Shown piece after piece: positions 28,195 through 38,900 of a DNA stretch of 45,360 nt. The position numbers and the translations under genes were made by a program. Each line of letters begins with the position of its first letter. The stretch's first letter is position 1. The notes beneath the pieces were generated by a model. It saw nothing but the letters and a program-made list of their open reading frames with translations. It had not been told where the DNA came from and did no database searches. The DNA is from Chrysochromulina tobinii (taxonomy: Eukaryota; Haptophyta; Prymnesiales; Chrysochromulinaceae): contig JWZX01002518.1 of NCBI GenBank assembly GCA_001275005.1, positions 1 through 45,360 of the forward strand, written 5' to 3'.

Positions 28195-28244
28195 TTGCCT
28201 CCCTCATCAGGGCGATGGAGACACTCCCCGACTTCAAGTTCTGA
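28161..28244 (+). repeat. 34-bp duplication of the TOP1 3' end
   Basis: The last 11 codons plus stop of TOP1 (28161-28194) recur at 28211-28244 with two mismatches, offset 50 bp. The 16-bp spacer includes ctgattgcct, a unit like the decamer of ALDH intron 1, and the second copy directly follows an AG. Confidence 0.88.
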
Positions 28245-29276
28245 GCCGGCGGAGGCGGTGGCGCCGACGTTCAGAGCCGCCGCCTCTGGTGGCCTCTTCA
28301 CCAGTGGCGGCAGCAGTGGCGGCGGCGCGTGCTGCGCGCCTCGCGTCCCTTGAGCGGGCGACGGCGCGCGAGGGCCGGCGGAGAGGTCGCCTCTTATGTC
28401 GTACAGTTGTAGAGAGAGGGCGAGCGAGGAGTGGACAGCGGCACCGCGTGCCGCATGATAGGTTGGAGCACGCCGAGGGGAGAGGGCGCGTGCCATGGGG
28501 CGCGCGATGCGCACGACGAGATGCGCGCAGTGGCAGCGCGTGGGCCGACGAGCGAGCGGAGCGGGGCTGGCGTGGCATATCTGGCAGGAACAGAACGTGC
28601 CGTGCGGGAACGGCAGGATTATGTGGCGCGATCCCGTCCGCCGCACATGGCGTTCATTCTGCGCGATCTCACTTTTTCAAAACCGAACCAGTGAGCCAAA
28701 ACATGGTACATGCAGAAACACGGTACACGGGGCACGCAGTTGGATGGGACTGTTCCGTGTTCGGACTGAGAGCCCGGTAGTTGCGCACGATTTGATTCGA
28801 ATTCCGGTCGTTGCTCGTTCGCCGCCCCGGACGCCCGGACGAGGTGCCAGGGAGCGCTCCAGGTGGCGCGGAGGCGCCAGGCGGCGGAGCCGCCGGAGCG
28901 CTCCTGGCTCCGGTCGTCTGCGAGTGATCGAGTGTTGGGCCGTTGGCGTCGACGTAACATTAAGTCTTCTCTGTGCATCACACTTGTTAGGGATGTTAAG
29001 TTTAAGTAATAGTCAGCCCCGAGCATGGCCCCGAGAGCTGGCGCCTTGTGAGCGCCGATTGGCCGAATTCTCGATTAAACTTTACGCTCGAAATTCCGTC
29101 GACGAGCGTCGAGCCCGCACGTTGTTCATCCGTGTTCCCGTTTCACGTCTCACGTTAAAACGCGAAGCCGACACACGAGTCTGATTATTCTCGAGCTCCG
29201 TCTCGTACTCTTCCAGTTCCACCTTCCAGAGCGGGGGCTTCTCAGAAGGTTCCAATGCGTGCCTTCTGATCGGCTC
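28245..29276. other. Intergenic between convergent TOP1 and channel genes, with a strong inverted repeat
   Basis: No convincing gene. At 28847-28907 the outer arms ccagggagcgctcc and ggagcgctcctgg pair with one bulged base, and two smaller hairpins (ggcgc/gcgcc and gcggc/gccgc) lie inside. This gives a cruciform-capable or multi-stem RNA element of about 61 nt. It may be a 3' processing or terminator-like structure, or a MITE remnant. Confidence 0.5.
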
Positions 29277-31929
29277 CTAGGCGCTGTAGTCCCTGCTGGA
29301 TGGTAGTCCCTGCTGCTCTTTGACCATGAGCTGCGCGACCATCTTCTCGAGCTCTCGCACTTGCTTGTCGATGGCGGACTCCCGCTTCTGCAGCTTCTGA
29401 CGCTCGCTGTCGAGCTCCGCTAGCGCCGCAGAGGCGACCTCGCCGCCGCCGCCGCCGCCGCGCCCGCTGCTGCCGGCGCCCGCGCCAACCTCGAAGGGTG
29501 AGGCGAGAGAGGGCCAGGCGCCGAGGTCTTGGCTGGGCTCGGCCAGGCCAAAGAGGCCGGGCATGAGCCACTCGAGCCGACCGTTGGCCGCGAGCCGTTT
29601 GTCTTGCAGCCGAATGACCAACTTGCGAACCCAGCTCACTTGGAGGAGCAGCGCGGCGCCCGCGCGCTCATCGAGGGCCTTGATCTCCTTGACGACCATT
29701 CGGAGCGCCCAGTAGCGCAGCATGCCGTGCCGGAGCAGGTCCTCGAAGACAAACTCGGCGAGCTCGGCGCGCGCATACGGCCGGCGCTCGAGGAGGGCGT
29801 ACAGGTCTTCCTTATTTAGGCTGAAGAGTTCGCAACGCGTGGCGGCGCGGTAGGCAAGCTCCGCGGGCGCGTTGCACAGGATGTGCTCGCCGAGGAGGGA
29901 TCCTTTAGCTACGATGGGGAAGAGGACGCGCTCGCCAAGTGACGAGCACGCGGCGACTGTCCCTTTGGAGAGGAAGAAGAGGTCGGCCCCGCGAGCGCGC
30001 TTGGGGACGATGAGCGAGGGATGGTGGGGCACCGACGCCTCGTACATGAGCGGCTTGAGGAGCGGATGGACCTCGAGCTGAAACTCGACCGTCGCGTACG
30101 AGCAGTACTCGATCGAGAACATGGGGATCTGTGCGGCGGTCTTCTCGAGCAGGTACGAGATCACCTCTCGCTGGAGGGCCGGCGCTAAGTTGGCCACGAT
30201 CGCCTCCTCGTCCATCGCGGACTTGCGCATGTAAAAGTAGTCGAAGTACTTTCGAACGCGCGCCGCGAGGTCGGGGCCCATCCGGTGCCATCGGGTGAAG
30301 TCCTTGATCTCGGCGAACTTATCATCGAGGACGACGGCGTTCTTGTCGAGCGTGTTCACGAGCTCGCCGATGGCGGAGAGCATGTAGCCGAAGACGAGCG
30401 CGCCGAGCAGCAGGGTGCCGAGCGCGTACCTGTGGGGAAGAGGTGGGGGCGTCGTGGTGAGCATGTAGCCGAAGACGAGCGCGCCGATGAGGAGCGAGCA
30501 GAGGACGTACACGCGCTCCGTGTTGTTCGTGGGCACGATGTCGCCGAAGCCGACGGTGGTGAGGGTCGTGAGCGCCCAGTAGACCGAGTACAGGTACTTG
30601 ACCGACGTGGGCTTGGTGAGGCCCGAACCGCCGTCGTAGGACGTAAGCCATGTCTTGTCGTGCTCGCCCGTCGAGGCGATGAAGTACCAGAAGCAGCCGA
30701 GGATGTGCATGAGGTAGACGAGGCCGGCGACCATCTGGACGATCTTGAGCAGCTGCATCGACGTGACGAAGGCGTCCTCGAGCTCGTCGATGATGCGCTG
30801 CACCTTGAGCAGCTTGAGCATGCGCAGCAGGCGCACCATACGCAGCGCTCGCAGCGCCGTCGGGTCGAAAGCCGAGTCGCTCACGCCATAGTGAGCCTCC
30901 GAGTCGCTCGCACCTCCAGCCTCAAAGAGCCCAAAACGCGGATCGAAGATCTCGACCGGGAAGGACGAGAGCGCGTCGATCACGAGCCACGTGCGTGCGT
31001 AATTGGTCGCGATCATCCAACGGTCGATGACCCAAAACGAGCCCGCGAGGTAGGCCGTGTTGAAGTTGAAGCACAGGTCGATGCAGAAGCAGATGGTCAC
31101 GCCGAACTCGAACCACCACATGTGGCCCTCCGCGTCGGCGCTGCGGCGTCGCGCGCGGCAACAGGGCGAGGGGAGCGAGGGGAGCGGGGGGAGCACGTGA
31201 GGCAGGATGGGGCGGCGCGCTGATCGCGCTTCGTGATCGGGTCGGGCATTCCGATGGTCACCTCATTCCGATGCGGAAGGGCACCACCACGCACGAGTAG
31301 ACGATCAACCAGAGGACAAGCAGGTCCCACAGCTTCTTGGCTGGCATGCCCGGGAACCAGACGCCCAAGCGATGGTGAGGGCCCGGCTCGTCCCACTTGT
31401 CCTCGGCCACGTAGGTGGCTTCGAGCCGCTCTGCGAGGAGCTTCTCGTTCGCCGACTTGGGCGCCGCCGTCTCGCCCGACCGCATGCGCCGCGCCGCCGG
31501 TCGCAATGCGCCAGGCTCGGGCTCGGACATGGCCTCGCGGCTGTCGTCCCAGCAGCCGCTGATGCGGCTGCTCACGCCGCGCAGGCCGAACACGCTGAAG
31601 AAGCAGACGGCAAGGGCGAATACAGTCGTCGACAGCGCACGCCACAGGTGCTCGAGCGCGAGCCATGCATGCGTGCTGGCTCGCGGGCCGAGAAGCTGGC
31701 GGCGCTTGGCTTTCGCGATCAGCTTGTTCTTGCGCGAGCGCTCCTGCGCGACCTCATCGGCAAGCCGCTCGCACTCGGCACGCGCAGCCACGAGCTGAAG
31801 CTGAAGCTGCTGCTGCTCAGCGCCCGTCATCGAGCTCCGGGCCATCATTTGCAGTTCGACGGCTTCGCCAAGGGTCCTGAGGCGCTCCAGCCGCAGCCGC
31901 TTCTGTGCCTGCGCCTCGAGGTCGGCCAT
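29277..31929 (-). CDS. Voltage-gated K+ channel with cyclic-nucleotide-binding domain (CNG/HCN/EAG superfamily)
   Basis: Exons 31929-31262, 31140-30511 and 30429-29277 join in frame (816 residues). The N-terminus is a coiled coil followed by a hydrophobic segment (STTVFALAVCFFSVFGL) before S1 (KLWDLLVLWLIVYSCVVVPF). Then S2 (FGVTICFCIDLCFNFNTAYL), S3, an Arg-rich S4 (ALRALRMVRLLRMLKLLK), S5, a pore with TTVGFGD (K+ filter), S6 (ALVFGYMLSAIGELVNTL), a C-linker, and a CNBD with GSLLGEHI and YRAATRCELF resembling the phosphate-binding cassette. It ends in a coiled coil. Start chosen at MADLEAQAQ; an upstream in-frame extension to 32130 looks like leader. The 81-bp second intron (30430-30510) is in frame and stop-free: if retained, S6 is duplicated. 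It likely sits in the plasma or organelle membrane; ligand gating is unproven. Confidence 0.9.
30378..30511 (-). repeat. Duplicated S6-coding segment defining an 81-bp intron
   Basis: 27 identical bases at 30378-30404 and 30459-30485 (offset exactly 81 bp) encode GALVFGYML twice. Donor GTACGT (intron start 30510) and acceptor CCCCACAG (end 30430) sit at equivalent points of the duplication, so splicing restores one S6 helix. Confidence 0.9.
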
Positions 31930-32147
31930 CGCGCCGCCCACTACCGCAGAGGAGGAGCGGATGGTTTTTTTCGAGGCAAACTCGATATTTTTGGCTTTTT
32001 TTCGAGACAAACTCCGGCGGCATGAATAAGGAGGATGCTGATGAGGATTCAGACATGTCTCTCGCCTATTTGGCCAGTATTTGGCCTCCAAACTTTTCGG
32101 TCGTCGGGCGCTCAGGAACGCGCCGCTCAATCAAGGACACACATAAA
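31930..32147. promoter_or_regulatory. Putative bidirectional promoter with T-rich direct repeat
   Basis: The gap lies between divergent starts of the channel (31929) and succinyl-CoA ligase (32148). A T-run followed by cgaggcaaactc (31965-31983) is repeated at about 31996-32014 with one mismatch, 31 bp apart. The ataaaatg at the right end overlaps the SCS start. Confidence 0.4.
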
Positions 32148-33494
32148 ATGCTGCGCGGGGTGCGATTATTCGCGGAGCCCGCATCTACCGCCGGAGCCCT
32201 TGCAGTCGCTGACCCGTGTGTGTGATCGCCGCCGCAGGCCCGTGCACTCAACTCCTCGCCGGCCACGCGGCAATTTGTCCGCCGGCTCAACCTTCATGAG
32301 GTTAGCATCGTCGCCGTCCTTCACAATCAGCAAGAGAACCTCCTTTCGCCCGCGGTCGCCATCGCTGACAGTAGGCCCCTGGTGCCCGCGTGTGCGCAGT
32401 ACCAAAGTGCGCAGCTGATGGCCTCCAAGGGCGTGAACGTGCCCTTCGGCATCCCTGCCAAGTCGGTCGCCGAGGTGTGCTGCAGCCACCATCATTGCCG
32501 CCTCCACTGCTGCCGCCGCCGCCGCCGCCGTCGCCGCCACCGCGCGTCTGCAGCGTAGCGCACGGCTGCTCTCCGATCGCTGACGGGTCCGTGCGCTTGG
32601 GTGCCGTGGCGCCGTGCTCGCAGGCGGTCGCGGCGGCCAAGCAGATTGGCGACGACGAGGTCGTCATCAAGTCGCAGATCCTGGCGGGCGGCCGCGGTCT
32701 GGGCACCTTCACCAACGGGTTCAAGGGTGGCGTGCACGTGATCAAGTCGGCGGACGTGGCCAAGTACGCGGACAAGATGCTCGGCCAGACGCTGGTCACC
32801 AAGCAGTCGGGCCCCGCGGGAAAGCCCGTCGACACGCTCCTCATTGCCAAGAAGATGAAGCTCGTGCGCGAGATGTACTTTGCTATCATGCTCGACCGAA
32901 CGACGATGGGCCCGCTGATCATCGCGTGCGCCGAGGGCGGCACTTCCATCGAGGACCTCGCCGAGAAGTACCCGGAAAAGATTGTCAAGGTGCCCATCGA
33001 CATCAACAAGGGCATCACCGATGAGCAGGCCATGAAGGTCGTCACGGGCATCGAGGCCAAGGGCGACAAGAAGAAGGCAGCGGAGCAGATCAAGGCGCTG
33101 TACAACCTGTTCCGTGAGTCCGACTGCACGATGGTCGAGGTCAACCCCCTCGCTGAGGATCCGGAGGGCAACCTGATCGCGGCGGACGCTAAGATCGGTT
33201 TCGACGACAACGCGGCCTTCCGGCAGCCTGCGATCTTCGAGCAGCGTGACTGGACGCAGGAGGACCCTCGCGAGGTCGCGGCGAGCAAGTGGGACCTGAA
33301 CTACATCGGGCTCAACGGTAACATCGGGTGCATGGTCAATGGCGCGGGCCTCGCGATGGCCACGATGGACATCATCGCCGCGTACGGAGGCTCACCGGCC
33401 AACTTCCTCGATGTGGGCGGCTCGGCGAAGAAGGAGCAAATCTCGGCCGCGTTCAAGATCATCTCTTCGGACCCGTCGGTCAAGGCGATCCTCG

Positions 33495-33526
<32 letters not shown>

Positions 33527-33706
33527 GTGATCGCCGAGGGCGTGATCGCCGCCACAAAAGAGGTCGGCCTCAAGATCCCGCTCATCGTACGCCTCGAGGG
33601 GACCAATGTCGAGAAGGGCAAGGCGCTCATCAACGCGTCCGGCCTCAACATCATCTCCGCCAACGACCTCGATGACGCCGCAAAGAAGGCCTGCGCCGCC
33701 TTGTAG
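32148..33706 (+). CDS. Succinyl-CoA ligase beta subunit, mitochondrial
   Basis: Proposed exons: 32148-32159 (12 bp), 32238-32300, 32400-32474 and 32624-33706, all phase 0, giving 410 residues. Spliced, the protein starts MLRG|ARALNSSPATRQFVRRLNLHE, a good mitochondrial presequence leading into the conserved RLNLHEYQSAQLM. The ATP-grasp part has VVIKSQILAGGRGLGTF and NGFKGGVHVIKS. The metal/nucleotide region has MVEVNPLAED, and the CoA-ligase domain has LNGNIGCMVNGAGLAMATMD, NFLDVGGSA, ILVNIFGGIMKCD and VRLEGTNVEKGK. It catalyses succinyl-CoA + NDP + Pi to succinate + NTP with the alpha subunit in the TCA cycle; ADP versus GDP preference cannot be read safely. Introns are 78, 99 and 149 bp. 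The tiny first exon is the least certain part. Confidence 0.93.
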
Positions 33707-34075
33707 AGAGGCGGCTCGTCCGCGGCGCCAAGGCCGGCCCTGGATGGGCGGCGCACGGCGCACACGTGGACCGCTTCTGTAGCGCGCACGCTCCTTCGCT
33801 GCCGCGTGCCGGTGGGTGCGGAGGGGCGTTACGCACCGCGGTTCGAATGCGCCTGCGGCGGGGGTCATCTGTCGAGGTTCCGGTCTGGGGCGCGCGGTGG
33901 ATGCGCGATTGATCGGGATGCAACCTACGCGCGAAAGGAGACCACAGCGCGCACAGGCGACGGCCGACGCGCCGACGGGCCACGTGAGTCCGCTTGATGT
34001 AATAAGACCTCTGTGTGACGAGTGAATTTTGGTGCTAGCAGTCCCTGGGCGCCCCCTTCTGCCAATTTCACCGAT
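33707..34075. other. Intergenic between convergent genes
   Basis: Holds the 3' flanks of succinyl-CoA ligase and of the minus-strand repeat protein. A ggttcgaat near 33840 resembles a tRNA T-loop but has no pairing stem. Nothing else is seen. Confidence 0.45.
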
Positions 34076-35587
34076 TCAACACGGCATCGGCGTTGCAATC
34101 TCACCCGGCCAGACTGACGGGCGGCCACCCGCGGCCCGTCGTGCCGCAGCGCTGCCTGGGCGAAATCCCGTCCCTCGGCCAAGACGGCCACCCTCTCCTT
34201 GACCCTCTCCTATGCTCGCCCGACGGAGCAGATCCTCGTGAGCCGCAGAGCGCGCCAGCTCAGCAGCACGCCCAACATCATTCGCGCGTGCTTCCTGCAG
34301 CAGGGCCTGAGGGCGAGTCGGCGGTGGCTCAGCGGCCGGCGGCGGCACGAACTCACTCCCGAGAACCGACTTGCCAGTCAGAGCGGCGGAGGCCACCTGA
34401 TGGCGAGACTCGTTGCGCTCGATGGCTTGTTGCGCGAGCGCGAACGCGCGCGGGTCGACGCGACGTGCCTCGGGAGGGCACGGGTGGTTCGCGCGCGGGT
34501 TCGTGTGCCCGGAATGGCGCGCTTGCGGGTCGGTGCGACGCAGGCGGTGATCGGTGGCGCGGCTCGACATGTCCGCAGCCACCGCGACGGAGGCGTCGAG
34601 GAAGCCGTCGCCACGAGCGCCGCCCGGCGCACGCTGCCCTGGCCCCTGGGCAAGGATCACCTCGGCGAGCGGGCGCACGGTCACGTACTCAAACGAGCGT
34701 CGGTGGCGCGCTAGGTACGGGTCGGTTGCGGAGGGCTCCGGCAGTCGCAGCGCCGCGTTGGGCGGCCAGTCTGCCGTCTTGGGCCACGGCGTGTGGCGGA
34801 GCGCCGTCTCGAGCGGGTGGCCGCGGCGCGAGTAGAAGCCGTTGGCGGCGGACGGCCACTCCTGCGAAAACTGCCTCGCCTCGTGCTGCATGTTGGCCGT
34901 GCGTGCGAGGAGCACCTCGACAAGTGAGGTCGCCTCTGCAACTGTGGCTGTGCCCGAAAGTGTGCCTTTGGCTGCGCCCGCGTGCGAGGCGAGTGTATCC
35001 CGGAGGCCAATCAGGTCGCACGCCTCCATGGCCACGCGGATGGCCGCCTCGCTCGCCGCTGCGTTCGGCTCGGCCTTGGCCTTCGACGCCGCCTCAAATG
35101 CCCTATCGCTCACCTCGCTCGGCAGCACGGTCCACGGCGCCGGCTCGGGCTCGGGCCGGCGCCCCTGTGGGAACTCGTGCGGCGTGAAGGCGACGTGGTC
35201 GGCCGTGTTCACCTGCCTCCAGCCCGCGCTCGGCCAGCACTCGTACTGGAGCCACGCCTCGTGCCTCATGTCGGCTGTCCACTGCTCGGGTGGCCAGTCG
35301 GGCCCAGTCGCGCCGCCGTGCATGGCTCGGCTGGTTGGCTTCGGCCACGGCCGTCGAAACGGCGTGGATGGCGTGAGAGGATGGCCACGCCGCGAGTAGA
35401 ATGCGTTCTCGGCAGTTGGCCACTCTTGCTCCTTGAGCCACGCCTCGTGCCTGTCGTTAGTCGTCGAGGCCAGCAGCTCGTCGTGAAGCGCCTGCGCAGC
35501 CGCGAGCTCTTCGGAGCCAGCCGCTGCTTCGCCGTGCGTCTTCAGCGCTGGGAGCGGTGCGCCTGTAAAGATCGCGGGGTCGTCCAT
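34076..35587 (-). CDS. Protein with duplicated WPxAxNxFYSRRGHPL repeats, unknown function
   Basis: 503 residues from the ATG at 35587 (MDDPAIFTGAPLPALK); the frame continues a few codons upstream without an ATG. Two clear copies of a motif unit, EWPTAENAFYSRRGHPL and EWPSAANGFYSRRGHPL, are each followed by PWPK and DWPP; a third weaker unit (HEAWLQYECWPSAGW) lies between. The C-terminal third is low-complexity and basic. Short Trp/Pro/Tyr repeats like these are common in microtubule-inner and axonemal proteins, so a flagellar role is possible but unproven. No catalytic domain is recognised. It is divergent from the large calpain-like gene. Confidence 0.62.
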   Translation of the reverse strand: MDDPAIFTGAPLPALKTHGEAAAGSEELAAAQALHDELLASTTNDRHEAWLKEQEWPTAENAFYSRRGHPLTPSTPFRRPWPKPTSRAMHGGATGPDWPPEQWTADMRHEAWLQYECWPSAGWRQVNTADHVAFTPHEFPQGRRPEPEPAPWTVLPSEVSDRAFEAASKAKAEPNAAASEAAIRVAMEACDLIGLRDTLASHAGAAKGTLSGTATVAEATSLVEVLLARTANMQHEARQFSQEWPSAANGFYSRRGHPLETALRHTPWPKTADWPPNAALRLPEPSATDPYLARHRRSFEYVTVRPLAEVILAQGPGQRAPGGARGDGFLDASVAVAADMSSRATDHRLRRTDPQARHSGHTNPRANHPCPPEARRVDPRAFALAQQAIERNESRHQVASAALTGKSVLGSEFVPPPAAEPPPTRPQALLQEARANDVGRAAELARSAAHEDLLRRASIGEGQGEGGRLGRGTGFRPGSAAARRAAGGRPSVWPGEIATPMPC

Positions 35588-35915
35588 TGCCGTTATCTTC
35601 ACACAGGCGCAATTACATCCCTCATCAAGGGGCTGTCCCAGGCGCGCGCCTGGCTGCCCCCCCGCTCTGTGGGGAAACGTAAAGGCCTGTTATCTTCAAG
35701 TCAAGTCAAGTCGAATGGTTGTCTGTTGTTTACGCCGCTTTATGAATAGACTTGACTTGACTTATCTTCAAGCTCCCGCAGGTACGCAGGTGTGGATGTG
35801 TTCAGTAGGTGTGTATGAGGGCTCTCCCCCTCACCGCGACAAAACTGACTGAGAACAGAAATCTATTCTCGAGAAATCTATTCTTGAACACGAAGCACTG
35901 ATTCTGATTTTGAAG
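35588..35915. promoter_or_regulatory. Intergenic region with perfect 15-bp inverted repeat
   Basis: Divergent gap of 328 bp. The arms aagtcaagtcaagtc (35698-35712) and gacttgacttgactt (35749-35763) are exact reverse complements with a 36-nt AT-richer spacer. The word tatcttcaag flanks both arms as a direct repeat. It could be a cruciform, a regulator-binding site built of TTGACTTGAC units, or a leader hairpin. Confidence 0.55.
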
Positions 35916-38900
35916 ATGTCAGATAAGCCATTCGAGACAGAGACATTGATCGAGGCCTTCCAAGACAATGCAGCACCCTCTTCTCCGCAACATGGCGCAG
36001 TCGTGCCTGTGGACGACCTAATGATTGTTGCTTATCATAATGAGAGCGCCCCCACCACGCCAAAAGACAAGCCAACTGATCCAGCCAGAAAGCCCGAAGC
36101 GCCTGCAAAGAAGGCCCCCGCGCCCGCGCGCACGCGCACTGCTGTTTTACCTGATGCTCGCTTTCCAACTGGTGCGCGCGCGGCAGCAAAAAAGGCCTCC
36201 GCGCCGGCGGCAAAGAAGGAGCCGGCAACCGAGATGCCAGCCACACCAATGGTCGGCACCTCCCTCGCAAACCACTTTGGCATGCCGTACTTGCCGCTTC
36301 AGATGGTGTGCTCGGCGATCAAAACCGGTAGCCCCGAGGAGATGTTGACAATCGGCCGGAAGGCCCGCCTGATCGCTGGCGAGGGCTCCGTCATATTCAT
36401 CCCGCCCGAGCTCTACGCGCTCGGCTGGGCCGCCAACACCTTTGCGAACCGCGTCGAGACGGTCAACGACGCGGAGGCCATCGACGTGGCGCAACTCTTC
36501 GCGATCCCCCCCAAGGAGGTATATAGCTACGGCTGCTTTGGCCGCAGGAAGGTGCGGGTGTTTCCGAATGTGGTGCCGGAGACGCACGTCCGGATGACGA
36601 ACGCGAGCTCGGACCGCGCCATCCTCGCGCTGCGAGACGCGCTCCGGCGTGGTAACGGCGAGACGCTCCTCGCCTTTGGGAAGCGCGTGGAGGAGGAGTG
36701 GGCGATCGGCTACCGTAACGTGCCGGATCTGCATGCGCTCGTCTGGTCGTGTCACATCCTGGGCGAGCGCTGCTTGAAAGGCGACTTTGGTTCGTCAATG
36801 ACTCCCGAGGAGGCGGCCTTCCTCGCGAGACTCGAGTCCATTGTCCAGCGCGTGCACAACCTTGAAACAGGCGAGGAGCAGGTGGCTCTGGCCAGATGGC
36901 ATGCGCAGGTCACGCAGGCACTCGCGGATATGGAGGCGTCTCCGGCGTCGGACGGGCTGCCGGAGGCCTTCGTGTCGCGCAATCACCTCCGCGCGCTGCC
37001 TGCTCTTGCGGCGGTGCTCAAAATGGACGACGAGGGTTGCGCCAAGATTGCGTCGATCGAGGCGATGCCCCTCACGTCCGAAAAGATCATGGCGCTGCTT
37101 GACACCGACCATTCGAAGATGCTGGATGAGGAGGAGCTCGTGGTCTTGGAGCTCGCCCTCAAGCCCATCTTCATCCTCGAGACTTGCGTACGCCACGCGG
37201 AGAAGCAAGCCAAGGCCGGCAACCCGCCGGGGTCCCTCGCGTGTCGCTTCGTGGCCGATGGTGCGATCCTCCTCGAACAGCGCAAGATCGAGCGAGATCT
37301 CATTGAGGGCGTCATCGAGGCCAACGGGCCGACGCTCATCGCCAATCTCGCCGAGCTCGAAGCCAAGCCGAAGCTGGCGCAGCGTGTAGCGCCCGAGCTT
37401 GTGCCCCTCGCACGCCAGACGATCGTACGCTTACAGGTCGAGGAGGAGCTCTATGCCGGCGTGCAAGAGCGCGTGCGCGCCAAGTGCGTGGCTGCTCTCG
37501 AGCGCGTCGGCAAGGGCGATGCGGGAAAGTGCGTCTCACGAGAGCTCCTTGAGGGGGCGCGAGCTATGGTCGAGAAGCTCGACCTCTTCTTCGAGTGTGC
37601 GAAGGCAGTCGATGCGGCTGACGCCGATGGGCTCAAGGCCAAGATTCACGACCTCATGTCCGGCTGGTGGATGAACTCGGACGCCGACGACGGCGAAATC
37701 CAGTATACTGGTAGCCCGAACTGGCTGCTCGCCGATAAGACCCAGCTGCAAGTATACAAGGTGGCACTCAAGGAGCTGACCGTGCTGAGCTCGATCCGAA
37801 AGTACATGGAGCCGCTCAACGCCGCCCAGCTGCAGGCGTCCGTCGACGTGGCGCTCGAAGTGAAAATAAACGACCCGCTCGTCGACAAGGCGATTGAGCT
37901 TCTCAACGCTCTCGATCGCGAGACGCGCTACGGTGAGTTTGCGCACCCGCTCACCGCCGGTGGTCCGTACGAGGGCGGCTCGTGGCTAGTCAACCCACAG
38001 TTCTGCCTGACCTTTCCTGCCGAGGTCGAGTCGCACACGTGCAAGCTCTCCATCATCATGATCGAGGGCGGCAACAACTCAGACTTCAATTATTTTGAGG
38101 ACTTTGGGCTGCATCTCGTCCAAAACCCCGCGGGCAGCCTCGCCGAGGAGGTCGCACCCGACCACAAGGTCGTCGCCAAGACTGAGTACGATTCCGAGAC
38201 GTCGATCCTTGTCCTCGAGGCCCTTCCAACCGGTGATGGCGCCAGGTACTACATCGTGCCCTCGACCAAGCTTGCGAGGGAGGTGGGGCCCTTCACGATC
38301 AAGATCCTATGCGAGACGCCTGGCGTGAACATGGACGTAGAGGCCGTCGTCAAGATGGGCGATCTCGTCCTTGAGGCGATGCGCAAGGACGATTTGGTCG
38401 AGCTCGAGCGGCTGCTCAACCTTGTCCAGGAGCGCAAACTCCAGCACGTGCATGCGACGAGGGGACTTCGGTACCTTGCGCGCCGCAAGAAGGAGATCAA
38501 ACTCACCAAGGCCTGCGAGGACGCCGACCCGGACCATTCGGGAGAAGTGGAGCTCAGCGAGCTCAAAGGCCTCGTAGGCGGCACCGCCGACCTCGCGGCT
38601 GCTTTCCAGGACGGCCTTGCCGATGCTGCGAGCCTCAGCGTACCGCCGTCGCTCATCGAAAAGTCGAAGGCCTACCTTGCGCAGCTCCTCGCGCTGCCGC
38701 CTTTGGTCAAGGCGTCCGAAGACAAGGACTGGCAGGCCCTCGACGCTGCCATCCACGCGGCGAGGGAAGGCCACCTTCCTGAGCGGATCATCGAGCCCTA
38801 TATGAAGGAGATGCTCCTGCTGCGCGCGGAGGTGCGTCTGCGCGCGTGCCTCGCCCGGGGCGAAGACGGATTCCCTGAGCTGCAGTCGTGCTATGACGCC

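Noticed and set aside
33830-33860. ggttcgaat as a tRNA T-loop
   Set aside because: Position 61 is not C and no cloverleaf can be drawn.
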